A stretch of DNA of 64,000 bases from Prauserella muralis (GTDB taxonomy: Bacteria > Actinomycetota > Actinomycetes > Mycobacteriales > Pseudonocardiaceae), in NCBI RefSeq assembly GCF_003202285.1, contig NZ_MASW01000006.1, forward strand, positions 1-64,000, given 5' to 3'. Below are positions 19,849-28,532 of the stretch, one piece after another. The translations under genes were made by a program, and so were the position numbers. Under the pieces are notes generated by a model. It had not been told where the DNA came from. It made no database searches and saw nothing but the letters and a program-made list of their open reading frames with translations. The number at the start of each line of letters is the position of its first letter. Within the stretch, counting starts at the first letter, position 1.

Positions 19849-21391
19849 GGTCCCCGGACGCCGCCGGGGCCATCGTGTCCGCTGCCGCGACGGCCGACAG
19901 CACGGTGCGGGCCTTGTTCAGCGACTCGTTGTCCTCGTAGTCGGGGTCGGAGTCGGCCACCACACCACCGCCCGCCTGCACGTAGGCGACGCCGTCGCGC
20001 ATCAGCGCGGTGCGGATGGCGATCGCGGTGTCGGCGTCGCCCGCGAAGTCGAGGTAGCCCACCACTCCGCCGTAGAGGCCGCGTCGCGTCGGCTCCAGCT
20101 CCTCGATCAGTTGCATCGCACGCACCTTGGGCGCTCCGGACAGCGTCCCCGCGGGAAAGCACGCCGTCACCGCGTCGAACGCGGTCTTGCCCTCGGCCAG
20201 CTCGCCGGTGACGGTGGAGACGATGTGCATGACGTGGCTGTAGCGCTCGACGGCGAAGAAGTCGACCACGTGCACGGTGCCCGGCCTGCAGACCTTGCCG
20301 AGATCGTTGCGCCCGAGGTCCACCAGCATCAGGTGCTCCGCCCGCTCCTTGTCGTCGGCGAGCAGGTCCTTGGCCAGCTGCGCGTCCTCCTCAGGGTCGG
20401 TGCCGCGCCAGCGGGTGCCCGCGATGGGATGGGTGGTGGCCCTGCCGTCGCGCACGGTCACCAGCGACTCCGGGCTGGACCCGACGATGTCGAAGCCGTC
20501 GAGCCGCAGCAGGTACATGTACGGGCTCGGGTTGGAGGTGCGCAGCACCCGGTAGACGTCGAGCGCGTCGGCGCCCGTGCGCATCTCGAAGCGCTGCGAG
20601 GGCACGATCTGGAACGCCTCGCCCGCGTGAATGGCCTCGCGGGCCTTCTCGACGGCGGTGTGGAAGTCGGCCTTGGCGCGCTGCCGGGTGAACTCCGGGA
20701 CGGGCCGGTCGAACACGGCGTTGGTCGCCGGTGCGGGCTCGCCGAGCCGCGTCGTCATGGCATCGAGCCTGCGCACCGCGTCGTCGTAGGCGGCGTCGAC
20801 GCGCTCCGGGGAGTCGTCCCAGTTCACCGCGTTGGCGATGAGCGTCACCGTGCCCTCGTGGTGGTCGAACGCGGCGAGGTCGGTGGCGAGCAGCATCGTC
20901 AGCTCGGGGATGTCGATGTCCTTCTCGGCCAGCTCGGGCAGCCGCTCGAGCCAGCGCACGGCGTCGTAGCCGATGTAGCCGACCATGCCGCCGGTGAGCG
21001 GCGGCATGCCGGGCAGGGGCTCGGTGTGCAGGGTGGCGATGGTCTCGCGCAGCACGGTCAGCGGGTCGCCGCCTGCAGGCAGCCCCGCGACGGGGGTTCC
21101 GGTCCACACCGCCTCGCCGTCGCGCACGGTCAGCGCCGCCGGGCTGTCCACGCCGACGAACGACCAGCGCGACCAGGACTGCCCGTTCTCCGCCGACTCC
21201 AGCAGGAACGTGCCGGGACGGTCCCCGGCCAGCTTGCGGTACAGCGCGACGGGGGTGTCGGCGTCCGCGAGCACGCGGCGGACGACCGGGATCACCCTCC
21301 GGTCACCGGCGAGCGCGCGGAACTCCTCCCGCGCCGGGCTGACGACGCCGAGCCCGGAGGCCGCGGCGGACAGCGAGTGGGCAGTCACCAT
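19835..21391 (-). CDS. trpE: anthranilate synthase component I
   Basis: 518-aa large subunit that makes anthranilate from chorismate with ammonia from TrpG. The N-terminal LLES motif ([10 protein letters not shown]) is the tryptophan feedback site. C-terminal chorismate-binding motifs are intact: [36 protein letters not shown] and [15 protein letters not shown] 21391 follows CAGAAT by six nt, fitting a leaderless promoter. No trpG or trpD is in the window. A TetR gene is divergent with a palindrome in the shared upstream region. Confidence 0.96.
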   Translation of the reverse strand: MVTAHSLSAAASGLGVVSPAREEFRALAGDRRVIPVVRRVLADADTPVALYRKLAGDRPGTFLLESAENGQSWSRWSFVGVDSPAALTVRDGEAVWTGTPVAGLPAGGDPLTVLRETIATLHTEPLPGMPPLTGGMVGYIGYDAVRWLERLPELAEKDIDIPELTMLLATDLAAFDHHEGTVTLIANAVNWDDSPERVDAAYDDAVRRLDAMTTRLGEPAPATNAVFDRPVPEFTRQRAKADFHTAVEKAREAIHAGEAFQIVPSQRFEMRTGADALDVYRVLRTSNPSPYMYLLRLDGFDIVGSSPESLVTVRDGRATTHPIAGTRWRGTDPEEDAQLAKDLLADDKERAEHLMLVDLGRNDLGKVCRPGTVHVVDFFAVERYSHVMHIVSTVTGELAEGKTAFDAVTACFPAGTLSGAPKVRAMQLIEELEPTRRGLYGGVVGYLDFAGDADTAIAIRTALMRDGVAYVQAGGGVVADSDPDYEDNESLNKARTVLSAVAAADTMAPAASGDRAGG

Positions 21392-21440
21392 GGGGCCATT
21401 CTGCCGCCCGCCGGTTGCCCTGACGCCGCCGGGGCACTAA

Positions 21441-21458
21441 ATTCAATGCCTGTTGAAT
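21441..21458. promoter_or_regulatory. palindromic operator between trpE and tetR
   Basis: ATTCAA-TGCCTG-TTGAAT, perfect 6-bp arms, 50 nt upstream of trpE and 28 nt upstream of the chosen tetR start. It is well placed to be the operator of the TetR protein and could reach the trpE promoter. A tetR -10 (CATGAT, 21474-21479) lies just downstream. Confidence 0.55.
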
Positions 21459-21485
21459 CCTGTGGGCATGCTGCATGATGGAACG

Positions 21486-22109
21486 GTGACCGCAGCGAAC
21501 GATTCCACCCCCACCCGCCGCCGTGGCCGCAGGCCGGCCGGCGAGGACACCAGGACGGCGCTGGTCGAGGCCGCGAGGGCGGTGTTCGCCGAGAGCGGCT
21601 TCGACGGAGCGACGGTACGGGCGATCGCCGCCAGGGCCGGCGTCGACGCCGCCATGGTCAACCACTGGTTCGGCGGCAAGGAGGGACTGTTCACCAAGGC
21701 GGTGCTTCGCGTGCCGTTCGACATCGACGAGGTGCTCGAATCCGTCACCGCGGGCGGGCCGGAGAACATGGGCGAGAACATGGTCCGCACGTTCGTCAGC
21801 CGCTGGGACGGGGCGGGCGGCGAGTACTTCGTCGCCCTCATCCGCAGCGTCACCTCGCACGACGACGCACTGGAGACCCTCAAGAAGGTGCTGGTCAGCC
21901 GCATCCTCAACGCCGTGGCCGCGCACGCCGGGTCCGACCGGCCCGAGCTGCGCGCCGCGCTGTGCGCCACCCAGATGATCGGCCTCGGCATGACGCGCTA
22001 CGTCGCCAGGCTCGAGCCGGTGGCCTCCGCCGACATCGAGACGCTGGTGCCCACGGTCGCCCCCACCCTGCAGCGCTACCTGACCGGCGACCTCGGCGAC
22101 CTCGCCTGA
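21486..22109 (+). CDS. TetR/AcrR family regulator
   Basis: TetR regulator, 207 aa. The DNA-binding domain spans about residues 18-65: TRTALVEAARAVFAESGF, then ATVRAIAARAGVDAAMVNHWFGGKEGLF. The C-terminal ligand domain resembles that of the TetR at 23315 (LPFD/VPFDIDEVLE and the LRYV/TRYVARLEPVASAD stretch), so the two are paralogues. I choose GTG 21486 because CATGAT ends six nt before it; in-frame ATG 21468 and TTG 21453 are less likely since TTG 21453 lies in the palindrome. Sits inside the his-trp run, divergent from trpE and converging with hisI. Confidence 0.85.
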   Translation: MTAANDSTPTRRRGRRPAGEDTRTALVEAARAVFAESGFDGATVRAIAARAGVDAAMVNHWFGGKEGLFTKAVLRVPFDIDEVLESVTAGGPENMGENMVRTFVSRWDGAGGEYFVALIRSVTSHDDALETLKKVLVSRILNAVAAHAGSDRPELRAALCATQMIGLGMTRYVARLEPVASADIETLVPTVAPTLQRYLTGDLGDLA

Positions 22110-22118
22110 AGGCGGAGG

Positions 22119-22477
22119 TCAGGCGCCCTCGGCCAGCAGCACCCGCTCGTCGGTGTCGAAGCAGCTGCGCGTGCCCGTGTGGCAGGCAGGGCCGGTCTGG
22201 TCCACGCGCACCAGCAGGGTGTCGCCGTCACAGTCCAGCCGCACCTCACGGACGTGCTGGGTGTGCCCGGACGTCTCGCCCTTGACCCAGAGCCGCTGCC
22301 TGCTGCGCGAGAAGTAGGTGCCCCGGCGCGTGGTGAGTGTCAGCCGCAGCGCCTCGCGGTCCATCCACGCCACCATGAGCACGTCCGACGTCGCGTGGTC
22401 CACCACCACCGCGCACACGAGGCCGTCGGCGTTCCATGCCACCCGCCCGTCCACGGCGGCGTCCGGGTGCGTGTCGC

Positions 22478-22481
<4 letters not shown>
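22119..22481 (-). CDS. hisI: phosphoribosyl-AMP cyclohydrolase
   Basis: Third enzyme of histidine synthesis, 120 aa, opening the adenine ring of phosphoribosyl-AMP. Zinc/magnesium motifs are present: DCDGDT and CHTGTRSCF with its paired Cys, plus [11 protein letters not shown]. Monofunctional, as usual in actinobacteria (no HisE domain fused). GTG 22481 overlaps the hisF stop by 4 nt, so it is coupled to hisF. Confidence 0.95.
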
Positions 22482-23251
<770 letters not shown>

Positions 23252-23257
23252 GCCCCC

Positions 23258-23307
23258 AGCTTAGGGTGGGCTCGATCCGGGTGAGGCAGGCGGCCGCGCC
23301 CTAAGCT
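23258..23307. promoter_or_regulatory. divergent leaderless promoters of hisF and tetR
   Basis: Two identical TAAGCT -10 hexamers face outward: 23263-23258 on the minus strand, 6 nt before hisF, and 23302-23307 on the plus strand, 7 nt before the TetR gene. Together with flanking bases they make a 9-bp inverted repeat AGCTTAGGG / CCCTAAGCT separated by 32 nt. The repeat is probably just two promoters back to back, though a shared operator is possible. Confidence 0.6.
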
Positions 23308-23314
23308 CGCGGTC

Positions 23315-23902
23315 ATGGCACGATCCGGCAGACGTCCGGGGCAGACGGAGACGAGAGAGCAGATCCTCGACGCCGCGCGCAGGCTGTTCGCCGCGCAGGG
23401 CTTCCACGGGGCGACCGTGCGCGCGATCGCGGCCGAGGCGGGCGTGAACTCCGCGCTGCTGCACCATTTCTACGGCACGAAGCAGCAGTTGTTCGTCGCC
23501 GCGATGAACCTGCCGTTCGATCCCGCGGAGGTGTTACCCGAGGTGCTGGCCGGGCCACCCGACGAGGCAGGTGCCCGGCTGGTGCGTATGATCCTGCGAT
23601 TATGGGCCGATCCGGACGGCAGGGCGCCGTTTCTCGCCCTGCTCCGTTCGGCCACGGCCAGCGAGCAGGCGAGCACGATGATGCGCGAGTTCCTCGCCAG
23701 CGCCGTGCTCGCCAAGGTCGCGGAGGCGCGAGGGGTCTCGCGGTTGCGGGCCTCGGCCGCCGCGGCGCAAATGATGGGGATCGCGCTTCTGCGGTACGTA
23801 CTGGAGGTCCCGCCGCTGGCGACGGCGACGGAGGAGGAGATCGTCGACATCGTCGCCCCGGTGATCCAGCACTACCTCACCGGCGCCTCCCCTCGGCCGT
23901 GA
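23315..23902 (+). CDS. TetR/AcrR family regulator
   Basis: TetR regulator, 195 aa. HTH: TREQILDAARRLFAAQGF followed by ATVRAIAAEAGVNSALLHHFYGTKQQLF. C-terminal domain has LPFDPAEVLPEVLAGPPDEAG and ends VIQHYLTG, the class often annotated TetR_C_17. ATG 23315 follows TAAGCT by 7 nt. Divergent from hisF, and 52 nt upstream of the AftB-like membrane protein gene, which may be its target. Ligand unknown. Confidence 0.88.
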   Translation: MARSGRRPGQTETREQILDAARRLFAAQGFHGATVRAIAAEAGVNSALLHHFYGTKQQLFVAAMNLPFDPAEVLPEVLAGPPDEAGARLVRMILRLWADPDGRAPFLALLRSATASEQASTMMREFLASAVLAKVAEARGVSRLRASAAAAQMMGIALLRYVLEVPPLATATEEEIVDIVAPVIQHYLTGASPRP

Positions 23903-23954
23903 CAGCAGGGGGAGCCATGGACCAGTCGTCACGAAGACTTTCCGGGGTATTCGC

Positions 23955-25694
23955 ATGACCACCGTCGCGTCGGGGGAGAAGCTCGCGGCCGAGACGCCCG
24001 CACGGGAGCGGGAGCCGAAGAAGTCCCGGCTCCGCGCCCGGCTGCTGCCTGCCGCCTCGATCGCCGCGGGGACGGCGCTGATCGGCGTGCACGGTTCGCT
24101 GTATGGCAACTGGATCATCGACGACGCGGCCATCACGTTCGCCTACGCGCGCAGCTTCTCCGAGGGGCTCGGCCCTGTGGTGCAGGCTGGCGCGGAGCCG
24201 GTCGAGGGCTTCTCCAACCCGACGTGGACGGCGTTGCTCGCGCTGGCGCGGCTGGTGGGCCTCTTCGACCGCGGCATGCTCTTCGGCATCCCCGACTACG
24301 TGCTGTTCCCCAAGGCACTGGCGCTGCTGCTGTGCTCGGGCATCCTGCTCGCCTGCTACGTGGCCGCCAAGCGGGTGACGCGACGGCCCTGGCTGGCGAC
24401 GCTGGCCGTCGGGGTCGCGCTGGCCATCACGCCGTCGTTCGTCATCTGGGTCTTCTCCGGCCTGGAGAACTCCCTCTACGGGCTGATCCTCGTGTGGCTC
24501 GCGGTGCTGGTGTTCCGTGCGGTGCTCGACGATCGTGTGCTGTCGGCCAGGCTCGCCCTGGCCACGGGAGGGCTGGCGGCGCTGGCCGCACTGACCCGGC
24601 CGGAGGGGCTGATCTACGCCGGGGTGTACCCGATCGTCGTTCTCGGGACGCTGCGCAGGGAGCTGCTGGCGCCCAGCATCCGGCACATCCTGCTGTCCAC
24701 CGCGGCGTTCCTCGTACCGGTCGGCGCCTACTTCGCCTGGCGCATCGCCACGTTCGGCGAGCTGGTGTCCAGCCCGTCGATCGCGAAGCGCCAGGGCCTG
24801 CCCACCCTGGAGGATCTGGCCCGGCCGGGCGAGTTGCTGGAGTACGCCGGCGCGCCCGCGATCCTGCTCGCCGTCATCTTCGTCGGCATGACCCTGGCGC
24901 GGCCCGCATCCTGGCGGCGCGGCCTGCTCGCGCTGCTCGTGCCGCTCGGCCTCGCGCTCATCGCCTACGCGGTGCTGGAGCCGGACTGGATGGCGCAGTT
25001 CCGCTTCGCGACGCCGATCTGGGTGCTCGGCTCACTGGTCGGCGTGCTGTGCGCCTCGGACGTGCTGCGCAACGCGAAGGTCCGCGGCCGCGCCTGGCTC
25101 ACGGCGGCTCTGGTGGCCGCGATGCTGCCCACGATGGCGTCGTTCGCCAGCGCCGCCGACGAGTTCCGGGAGAGGCCGGACATCTCGGCCTGCTACGTCG
25201 CCGACCGGTTCGGCAGGGTGTTCAACGCCTACGCCGACATCCTCGGCTTGCGGAACGCGTCCCTGTTGCTGCCCGACCTGGGCGGCTCGGCGCTGACCAG
25301 CAGGCTGTACCTGGTGGACATGGCCGGGCTGACCAACCACACGTTCGCCGACCTGGTGCGCGAGCACGACAAGGCCGGGCAGAGCGACTACGTCTACGAA
25401 GACGTCAAGCCGACGTTCATCCACACCCGCCAGCCGTGGACCAGTGGCAACGGCATCGGGTTCGACCCGAGGCTGACGCGCGACTACTACCCGATCCACT
25501 TCGACCCGTACCAGGGTGCGCCCAACGGCGACTGGGTCCGCAAGGACGCCGTGCGCGACGAGGCGAAGCTGGCCCAGGTGCGCGCGTACGCGGCGGAGAC
25601 GACTCTCGCGGTGGAGCGCAACTCCGGTGGCTGGCCGCGCAGGCACTGCGGCGCCACCCTTCGCCCAGGCCAGACCATCGTCGGCGAGTCGTAA
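23955..25694 (+). CDS. GT-C membrane glycosyltransferase, AftB-like
   Basis: Polytopic membrane protein, 579 aa, about ten helices then an extracytoplasmic C-terminal domain. The first loop has NWIIDDAAITFAYARSFSEG with acidic pair Asp56/Asp57, then VEGFSNPTWTALLALAR. That loop pattern is the hallmark of AftB-type arabinofuranosyltransferases and their relatives, which use decaprenyl-phosphate sugars outside the membrane to build arabinogalactan or lipoglycans. Exact sugar and acceptor are not shown. Starts at ATG 23955 behind a short gap from the TetR gene; ends just before the nested palindromic repeat. Confidence 0.7.
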   Translation: MTTVASGEKLAAETPAREREPKKSRLRARLLPAASIAAGTALIGVHGSLYGNWIIDDAAITFAYARSFSEGLGPVVQAGAEPVEGFSNPTWTALLALARLVGLFDRGMLFGIPDYVLFPKALALLLCSGILLACYVAAKRVTRRPWLATLAVGVALAITPSFVIWVFSGLENSLYGLILVWLAVLVFRAVLDDRVLSARLALATGGLAALAALTRPEGLIYAGVYPIVVLGTLRRELLAPSIRHILLSTAAFLVPVGAYFAWRIATFGELVSSPSIAKRQGLPTLEDLARPGELLEYAGAPAILLAVIFVGMTLARPASWRRGLLALLVPLGLALIAYAVLEPDWMAQFRFATPIWVLGSLVGVLCASDVLRNAKVRGRAWLTAALVAAMLPTMASFASAADEFRERPDISACYVADRFGRVFNAYADILGLRNASLLLPDLGGSALTSRLYLVDMAGLTNHTFADLVREHDKAGQSDYVYEDVKPTFIHTRQPWTSGNGIGFDPRLTRDYYPIHFDPYQGAPNGDWVRKDAVRDEAKLAQVRAYAAETTLAVERNSGGWPRRHCGATLRPGQTIVGES

Positions 25695-25719
25695 CCACCT
25701 CCCCACCCGGGCCGCCCAA

Positions 25720-25776
25720 AGCTCCCCAATGCCACATTCGTAGCGTTGAGCGCTACCAATGCCGCATTGGGGAACT
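25720..25776. repeat. nested palindromic repeat, copy 1
   Basis: Near-perfect hairpin between CCCCAATGC (from 25724) and GCATTGGGG (to 25772), with an inner stem GTAGCG / CGCTAC and a 4-nt loop. The outer part AAAGCTCCCCAATGCCACATT is shared almost base for base with the copy at 54.3 kb; the inner core differs. It lies 26 nt after the AftB-like gene and may end its transcript. Confidence 0.85.
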
Positions 25777-25817
25777 CCCCGGCATCCGGTTCCCTTGACG
25801 GCGAAGCTCAACGCGCG

Positions 25818-25843
25818 CAGAATTAAGCGCATGGTTAATTCTG
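25818..25843. promoter_or_regulatory. 26-bp palindromic operator over the ABC gene start codon
   Basis: CAGAATTAA-N8-TTAATTCTG, perfect 9-bp arms. The ATG at 25831 lies in the 8-bp spacer. CAGAAT in the left arm ends 7 nt before the ATG and can act as a -10. A protein bound here would cover promoter and start codon. The neighbouring TetR (23315) is a candidate binder, but that is a guess. Confidence 0.6.
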
Positions 25844-26550
25844 CCGTGTCCGTCGAGGGGCTCCGGGTCGTTCGCGGCGGCCGGGAGGTCGTCCGGGACG
25901 TCAGCTGCCGGATCGCCGCGGGCACCGTCACCGGGCTGCTCGGCCCCAGCGGCTGCGGCAAGACCACACTGATGCGCGCGATCGTGGGCGTGCAGATCGT
26001 CGCGGGCGGTACCGTCACCGTGTTCGGCAGGCCCGCGGGCAGCCCGGCGCTGCGCCGCACGATCGGCTACGCCACCCAGAACCCGGCCATCTACCCCGAC
26101 CTCACCGTCCGCGAGGCGCTGCGCTACTTCGCCTCCGTCCTCCGCTTCCCCCCGTCCGATGTGGACCGTGTCATCGCCGAGGTGGACCTCGCCGACCACG
26201 CAGGCGCGCTCATCGGCAGGCTCTCCGGCGGACAACGCAGCCGCGCCAACCTCGCCGTCGCGCTGCTCGGCACGCCGGAACTGCTGATCCTCGACGAGCC
26301 GACCGTCGGCCTCGACCCCGTGCTGCGCGACGAGTTGTGGGCGTTGTTCGGCAGGCTCGCCGCGCGCGGCGCGACCCTGCTCGTCTCCAGCCACGTCATG
26401 GACGAGGCCGCCCGCTGCGACCGCCTGCTGCTGATGCGCGAGGGGCGGCTGCTCACCGACGACACCCCCGGCGGCCTGCGCGAGCGCACCGGCGCCGACG
26501 ACCTCGAGCGCGCGTTCCTGCACCTGATCACCGAGGAGGCGGCCCGATGA
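25831..26550 (+). CDS. ABC-2 type transporter ATPase
   Basis: 239-aa ATPase of an ABC-2 (drug/polyketide exporter) system. Walker A GPSGCGKTTL, signature LSGGQRSRANLAVALLG, Walker B LLILDEPTVGLDP, then SSHVMDEAARCDRLLLM. I start at ATG 25831 (MVNSAVSVEG), in the palindrome; an upstream in-frame ATG (25759) lies in the repeat element and is rejected. ATGA overlap with the permease gene. Narrow-spectrum export of a hydrophobic compound is likely; substrate unknown. Confidence 0.9.
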   Translation: MVNSAVSVEGLRVVRGGREVVRDVSCRIAAGTVTGLLGPSGCGKTTLMRAIVGVQIVAGGTVTVFGRPAGSPALRRTIGYATQNPAIYPDLTVREALRYFASVLRFPPSDVDRVIAEVDLADHAGALIGRLSGGQRSRANLAVALLGTPELLILDEPTVGLDPVLRDELWALFGRLAARGATLLVSSHVMDEAARCDRLLLMREGRLLTDDTPGGLRERTGADDLERAFLHLITEEAAR

Positions 26551-27281
26551 GCCCCGCCGTCACGCTCGCCACCACCCGCCGCATCCTCACCCAGCTGCGC
26601 CACGACCCCCGCACGGTCGTGCTGTTGCTCGTCATGCCCTCGCTGCTGATGCTCCTGCTGCGCTACGTCTTCAACAGCGAGCGGCAGTTCAGCGGGCTCG
26701 CGCCCGCGTTGCTGGGCATCTTCCCGTTCACGATCATGTTCCTGATCACCTCGGTGACGACACTGCGCGAGCGCACGTCGGCCACGCTCGAACGGCTGAT
26801 GACGATGCCCGTCGGCAAGCTGGACCTGCTGTTCGGCTACGCCGCCGCGTTCGGCCTCCTCGCTGCCGCCCAGGTGTCGCTCGCGACGGCGGTCTCGGTG
26901 TGGTGGCTGGGGCTCGACGTCGCCGGCTCGGTGTGGGTCCTGCTGCTCGTCGCCCTGCTGGACGCGCTTCTCGGCACGGCGCTCGGCCTGTTCGTCAGCG
27001 CCTTCGCCACGACCGAGTTCCAGGCGATCCAGTTCATGCCGGTGGTCGTGCTGCCGCAGTTCCTGCTCTGCGGGTTGCTGACCCCTCGCGACGAGATGGG
27101 CTGGCTGCTCAACGGCATCTCCGACGTGCTGCCGCTTTCCTACGCCGTGGACGCTCTCACGCAGGTCACCCGCTCGGCCGAGGTCGACGGCACGCTGGCG
27201 CGGAACATGCTCATCGTCGCCGGATGCGCATTGCTGGCGCTGGTGCTCGGCGCCGCGACGCTGCGCAGGCGCACGCCCTGA
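26547..27281 (+). CDS. ABC-2 type transporter permease
   Basis: 244-aa membrane protein with six predicted helices: VVLLLVMPSLLMLLLRYVF, the pair around ALLGIFPFTIMFLITSVT, then QVSLATAVSVWWLG and LLVALLDALLGTALGLFV, and the late FLLCGLLTPRDEMGWLLNGISDVLPLSYAVDAL typical of ABC-2/DrrB permeases. Start ATG 26547 overlaps the ATPase stop (ATGA). Forms the exporter with that ATPase. Confidence 0.9.
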   Translation: MSPAVTLATTRRILTQLRHDPRTVVLLLVMPSLLMLLLRYVFNSERQFSGLAPALLGIFPFTIMFLITSVTTLRERTSATLERLMTMPVGKLDLLFGYAAAFGLLAAAQVSLATAVSVWWLGLDVAGSVWVLLLVALLDALLGTALGLFVSAFATTEFQAIQFMPVVVLPQFLLCGLLTPRDEMGWLLNGISDVLPLSYAVDALTQVTRSAEVDGTLARNMLIVAGCALLALVLGAATLRRRTP

Positions 27282-27316
27282 CGGCGTTCTCAGCGGCGCC
27301 GCCCTACGGTGAGCAG

Positions 27317-27703
27317 ATGGGAACGCACCTCGAACGGCTCGCGGCCGAGAAGTACGTGCTGCTGACCACGTACCGCAGGTCCGGCGAAGCCGTGCCGACG
27401 CCGATCTGGACCGCGCGCCTCGGCGACGAGCTCGTGGTGTTCAGCGAACGCAAGGCGGGCAAGGTCAAGCGCATCCGCCACGATCCGCGCGTCGAGCTGA
27501 CGGCGTGCGACCTGCGCGGCCGCAACACACACGGCGAGACGGTGACCGGCACCGCCCGCATCCTCGATGACGCCGACGGCGAGGCGGCCAAGGACGCGAT
27601 CGCGCGCGCCTACGGGCTCCTCGGCCGGGTCTCCATGTTCTTCAGCAGGCTGCGCGGCGGCCCCGAGCGGACCGTCGGCATCGCCGTCAAGATCGAGGAG
27701 TGA
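27317..27703 (+). CDS. PPOX-class FMN/F420-binding protein
   Basis: Small split-barrel protein, 128 aa, of the pyridoxamine-phosphate-oxidase-like group common in actinobacteria (F420- or FMN-dependent, TIGR03666-like). Visible: KYVLLTTYRRSGEAVPTPIW, the RIRHDPRVELTACDLRG strand-turn and the C-terminal ERTVGIAVKIEE. Likely a flavin/deazaflavin reductase; substrate unknown. ATG 27317 is six nt after TACGGT (leaderless). Its last 17 nt overlap the 3' end of the HxlR gene on the other strand. Confidence 0.8.
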   Translation: MGTHLERLAAEKYVLLTTYRRSGEAVPTPIWTARLGDELVVFSERKAGKVKRIRHDPRVELTACDLRGRNTHGETVTGTARILDDADGEAAKDAIARAYGLLGRVSMFFSRLRGGPERTVGIAVKIEE

Positions 27704-28049
27704 CCGGCTCGCCGCCCAGTCCCCGCCGCTCGCGGTACCAGTGACCCCACTCCTCCAGCCGGAGCGCGATCGGGCGCAGGCTCTCGCCGAGATAGGTCAG
27801 GGAGTACTCCACCTTCGGCGGCACCTCCGGGTAGACGACCCGCCGCACCAGCCCGTCGGCCTCCAGTTCCCGCAGCTGGCGGGTGAGCATCCTGGGCGTG
27901 ATGGCCGGCATCGCCCGGTTGAGCTCGCCGAAGCGGCACGTGCCGTCGAACAGGTGCCTGAGGATCGCCAGCTTCCACTTGCCCCCGACCACCTCCATGG
28001 CCGCCTCGACCATGCAGTAGTCCTCCATGTCACCGACTCGATCGCCCAT
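27687..28049 (-). CDS. HxlR family transcriptional regulator
   Basis: MarR-like winged-helix regulator, 120 aa. Family phrases: VGGKWKLAILRHLFDGTCRFGELNRAMPAITPRMLTRQLRELEADGLV and YSLTYLGESLRPI (each shown in part by the protein). A Cys near the N-terminus (EDYCMVEAA) is typical of redox- or electrophile-sensing members. I start at ATG 28049 (MGDRVGDMEDYC); an upstream frame to 28118 is open but poorly supported. Divergent from the RidA gene across a region with a 23-bp palindrome; probably controls it. Confidence 0.85.
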   Translation of the reverse strand: MGDRVGDMEDYCMVEAAMEVVGGKWKLAILRHLFDGTCRFGELNRAMPAITPRMLTRQLRELEADGLVRRVVYPEVPPKVEYSLTYLGESLRPIALRLEEWGHWYRERRGLGGEPVTPRS

Positions 28050-28089
28050 GACCTGCACGCTATACAACGGGTCACTACCGGACAAGAAA

Positions 28090-28112
28090 GACCGTACTTG
28101 CCGAGGACGGTC
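28090..28112. promoter_or_regulatory. palindrome between hxlR-type gene and ridA-type gene
   Basis: GACCGT-N11-ACGGTC, perfect 6-bp arms, 41 nt from the HxlR start and 20 nt from the RidA start. HxlR dimers bind such spaced palindromes, so this is the likely operator of the divergent pair. Confidence 0.45.
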
Positions 28113-28132
28113 GTACACACGAGGCTGACGGC

Positions 28133-28516
28133 ATGATCATCGAACGCATCGGGGGCAAGCCCGACTGGTACGAGCCCTACAACATCTCCCTCGGCATCCG
28201 TGCGGGCGAGTTGCTCTTCCTCTCGGGGCAGGCCGGCATCGACGAACACGGCCGCACGGTCGCGGGCGGCTTCACCGCGCAGGCACGGCAGGCCTTCGCC
28301 AACCTCGCCACCGTGCTGGGCCGGGCGGGCGCAGGCCTCGCCGACGTGGTCAAGGTGACCATCATGGTCACCGACATGAGCAGGCTGGACGAGATCATCG
28401 CGCTGCGCGCGGAGTTCTTCAGCGAGCCCTACCCCGCGGACACCCTGGTGCAGGTGGCCGGGCTCGCGCAGCCGGACTGGCTGATCGAGATCGACGCCGT
28501 CGCCGCCCTGCGGTGA
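28133..28516 (+). CDS. RidA family protein
   Basis: 127-aa member of the RidA/YjgF/Rid family. RidA proper hydrolyses reactive enamines/imines released by PLP enzymes; the subfamily here cannot be fixed. Visible: SLGIRAGELLFLSGQAGID, LATVLGRAGAGLADVVKVTIMVTDM and the C-terminal VQVAGLAQPDWLIEIDAVA. The canonical substrate-binding Arg (as in VARLP) is replaced by the GLAQPD stretch, so it may not be an imine deaminase. ATG 28133. Next to, and convergent with, priA. Confidence 0.8.
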   Translation: MIIERIGGKPDWYEPYNISLGIRAGELLFLSGQAGIDEHGRTVAGGFTAQARQAFANLATVLGRAGAGLADVVKVTIMVTDMSRLDEIIALRAEFFSEPYPADTLVQVAGLAQPDWLIEIDAVAALR

Positions 28517-28532
28517 GCGGCACGGAGGCGCG

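Noticed and set aside
25759-25830. Upstream start for the ABC ATPase giving an N-terminus MPHWGTP
   Set aside because: This segment is encoded by the palindromic repeat; the operator and -10 support ATG 25831.
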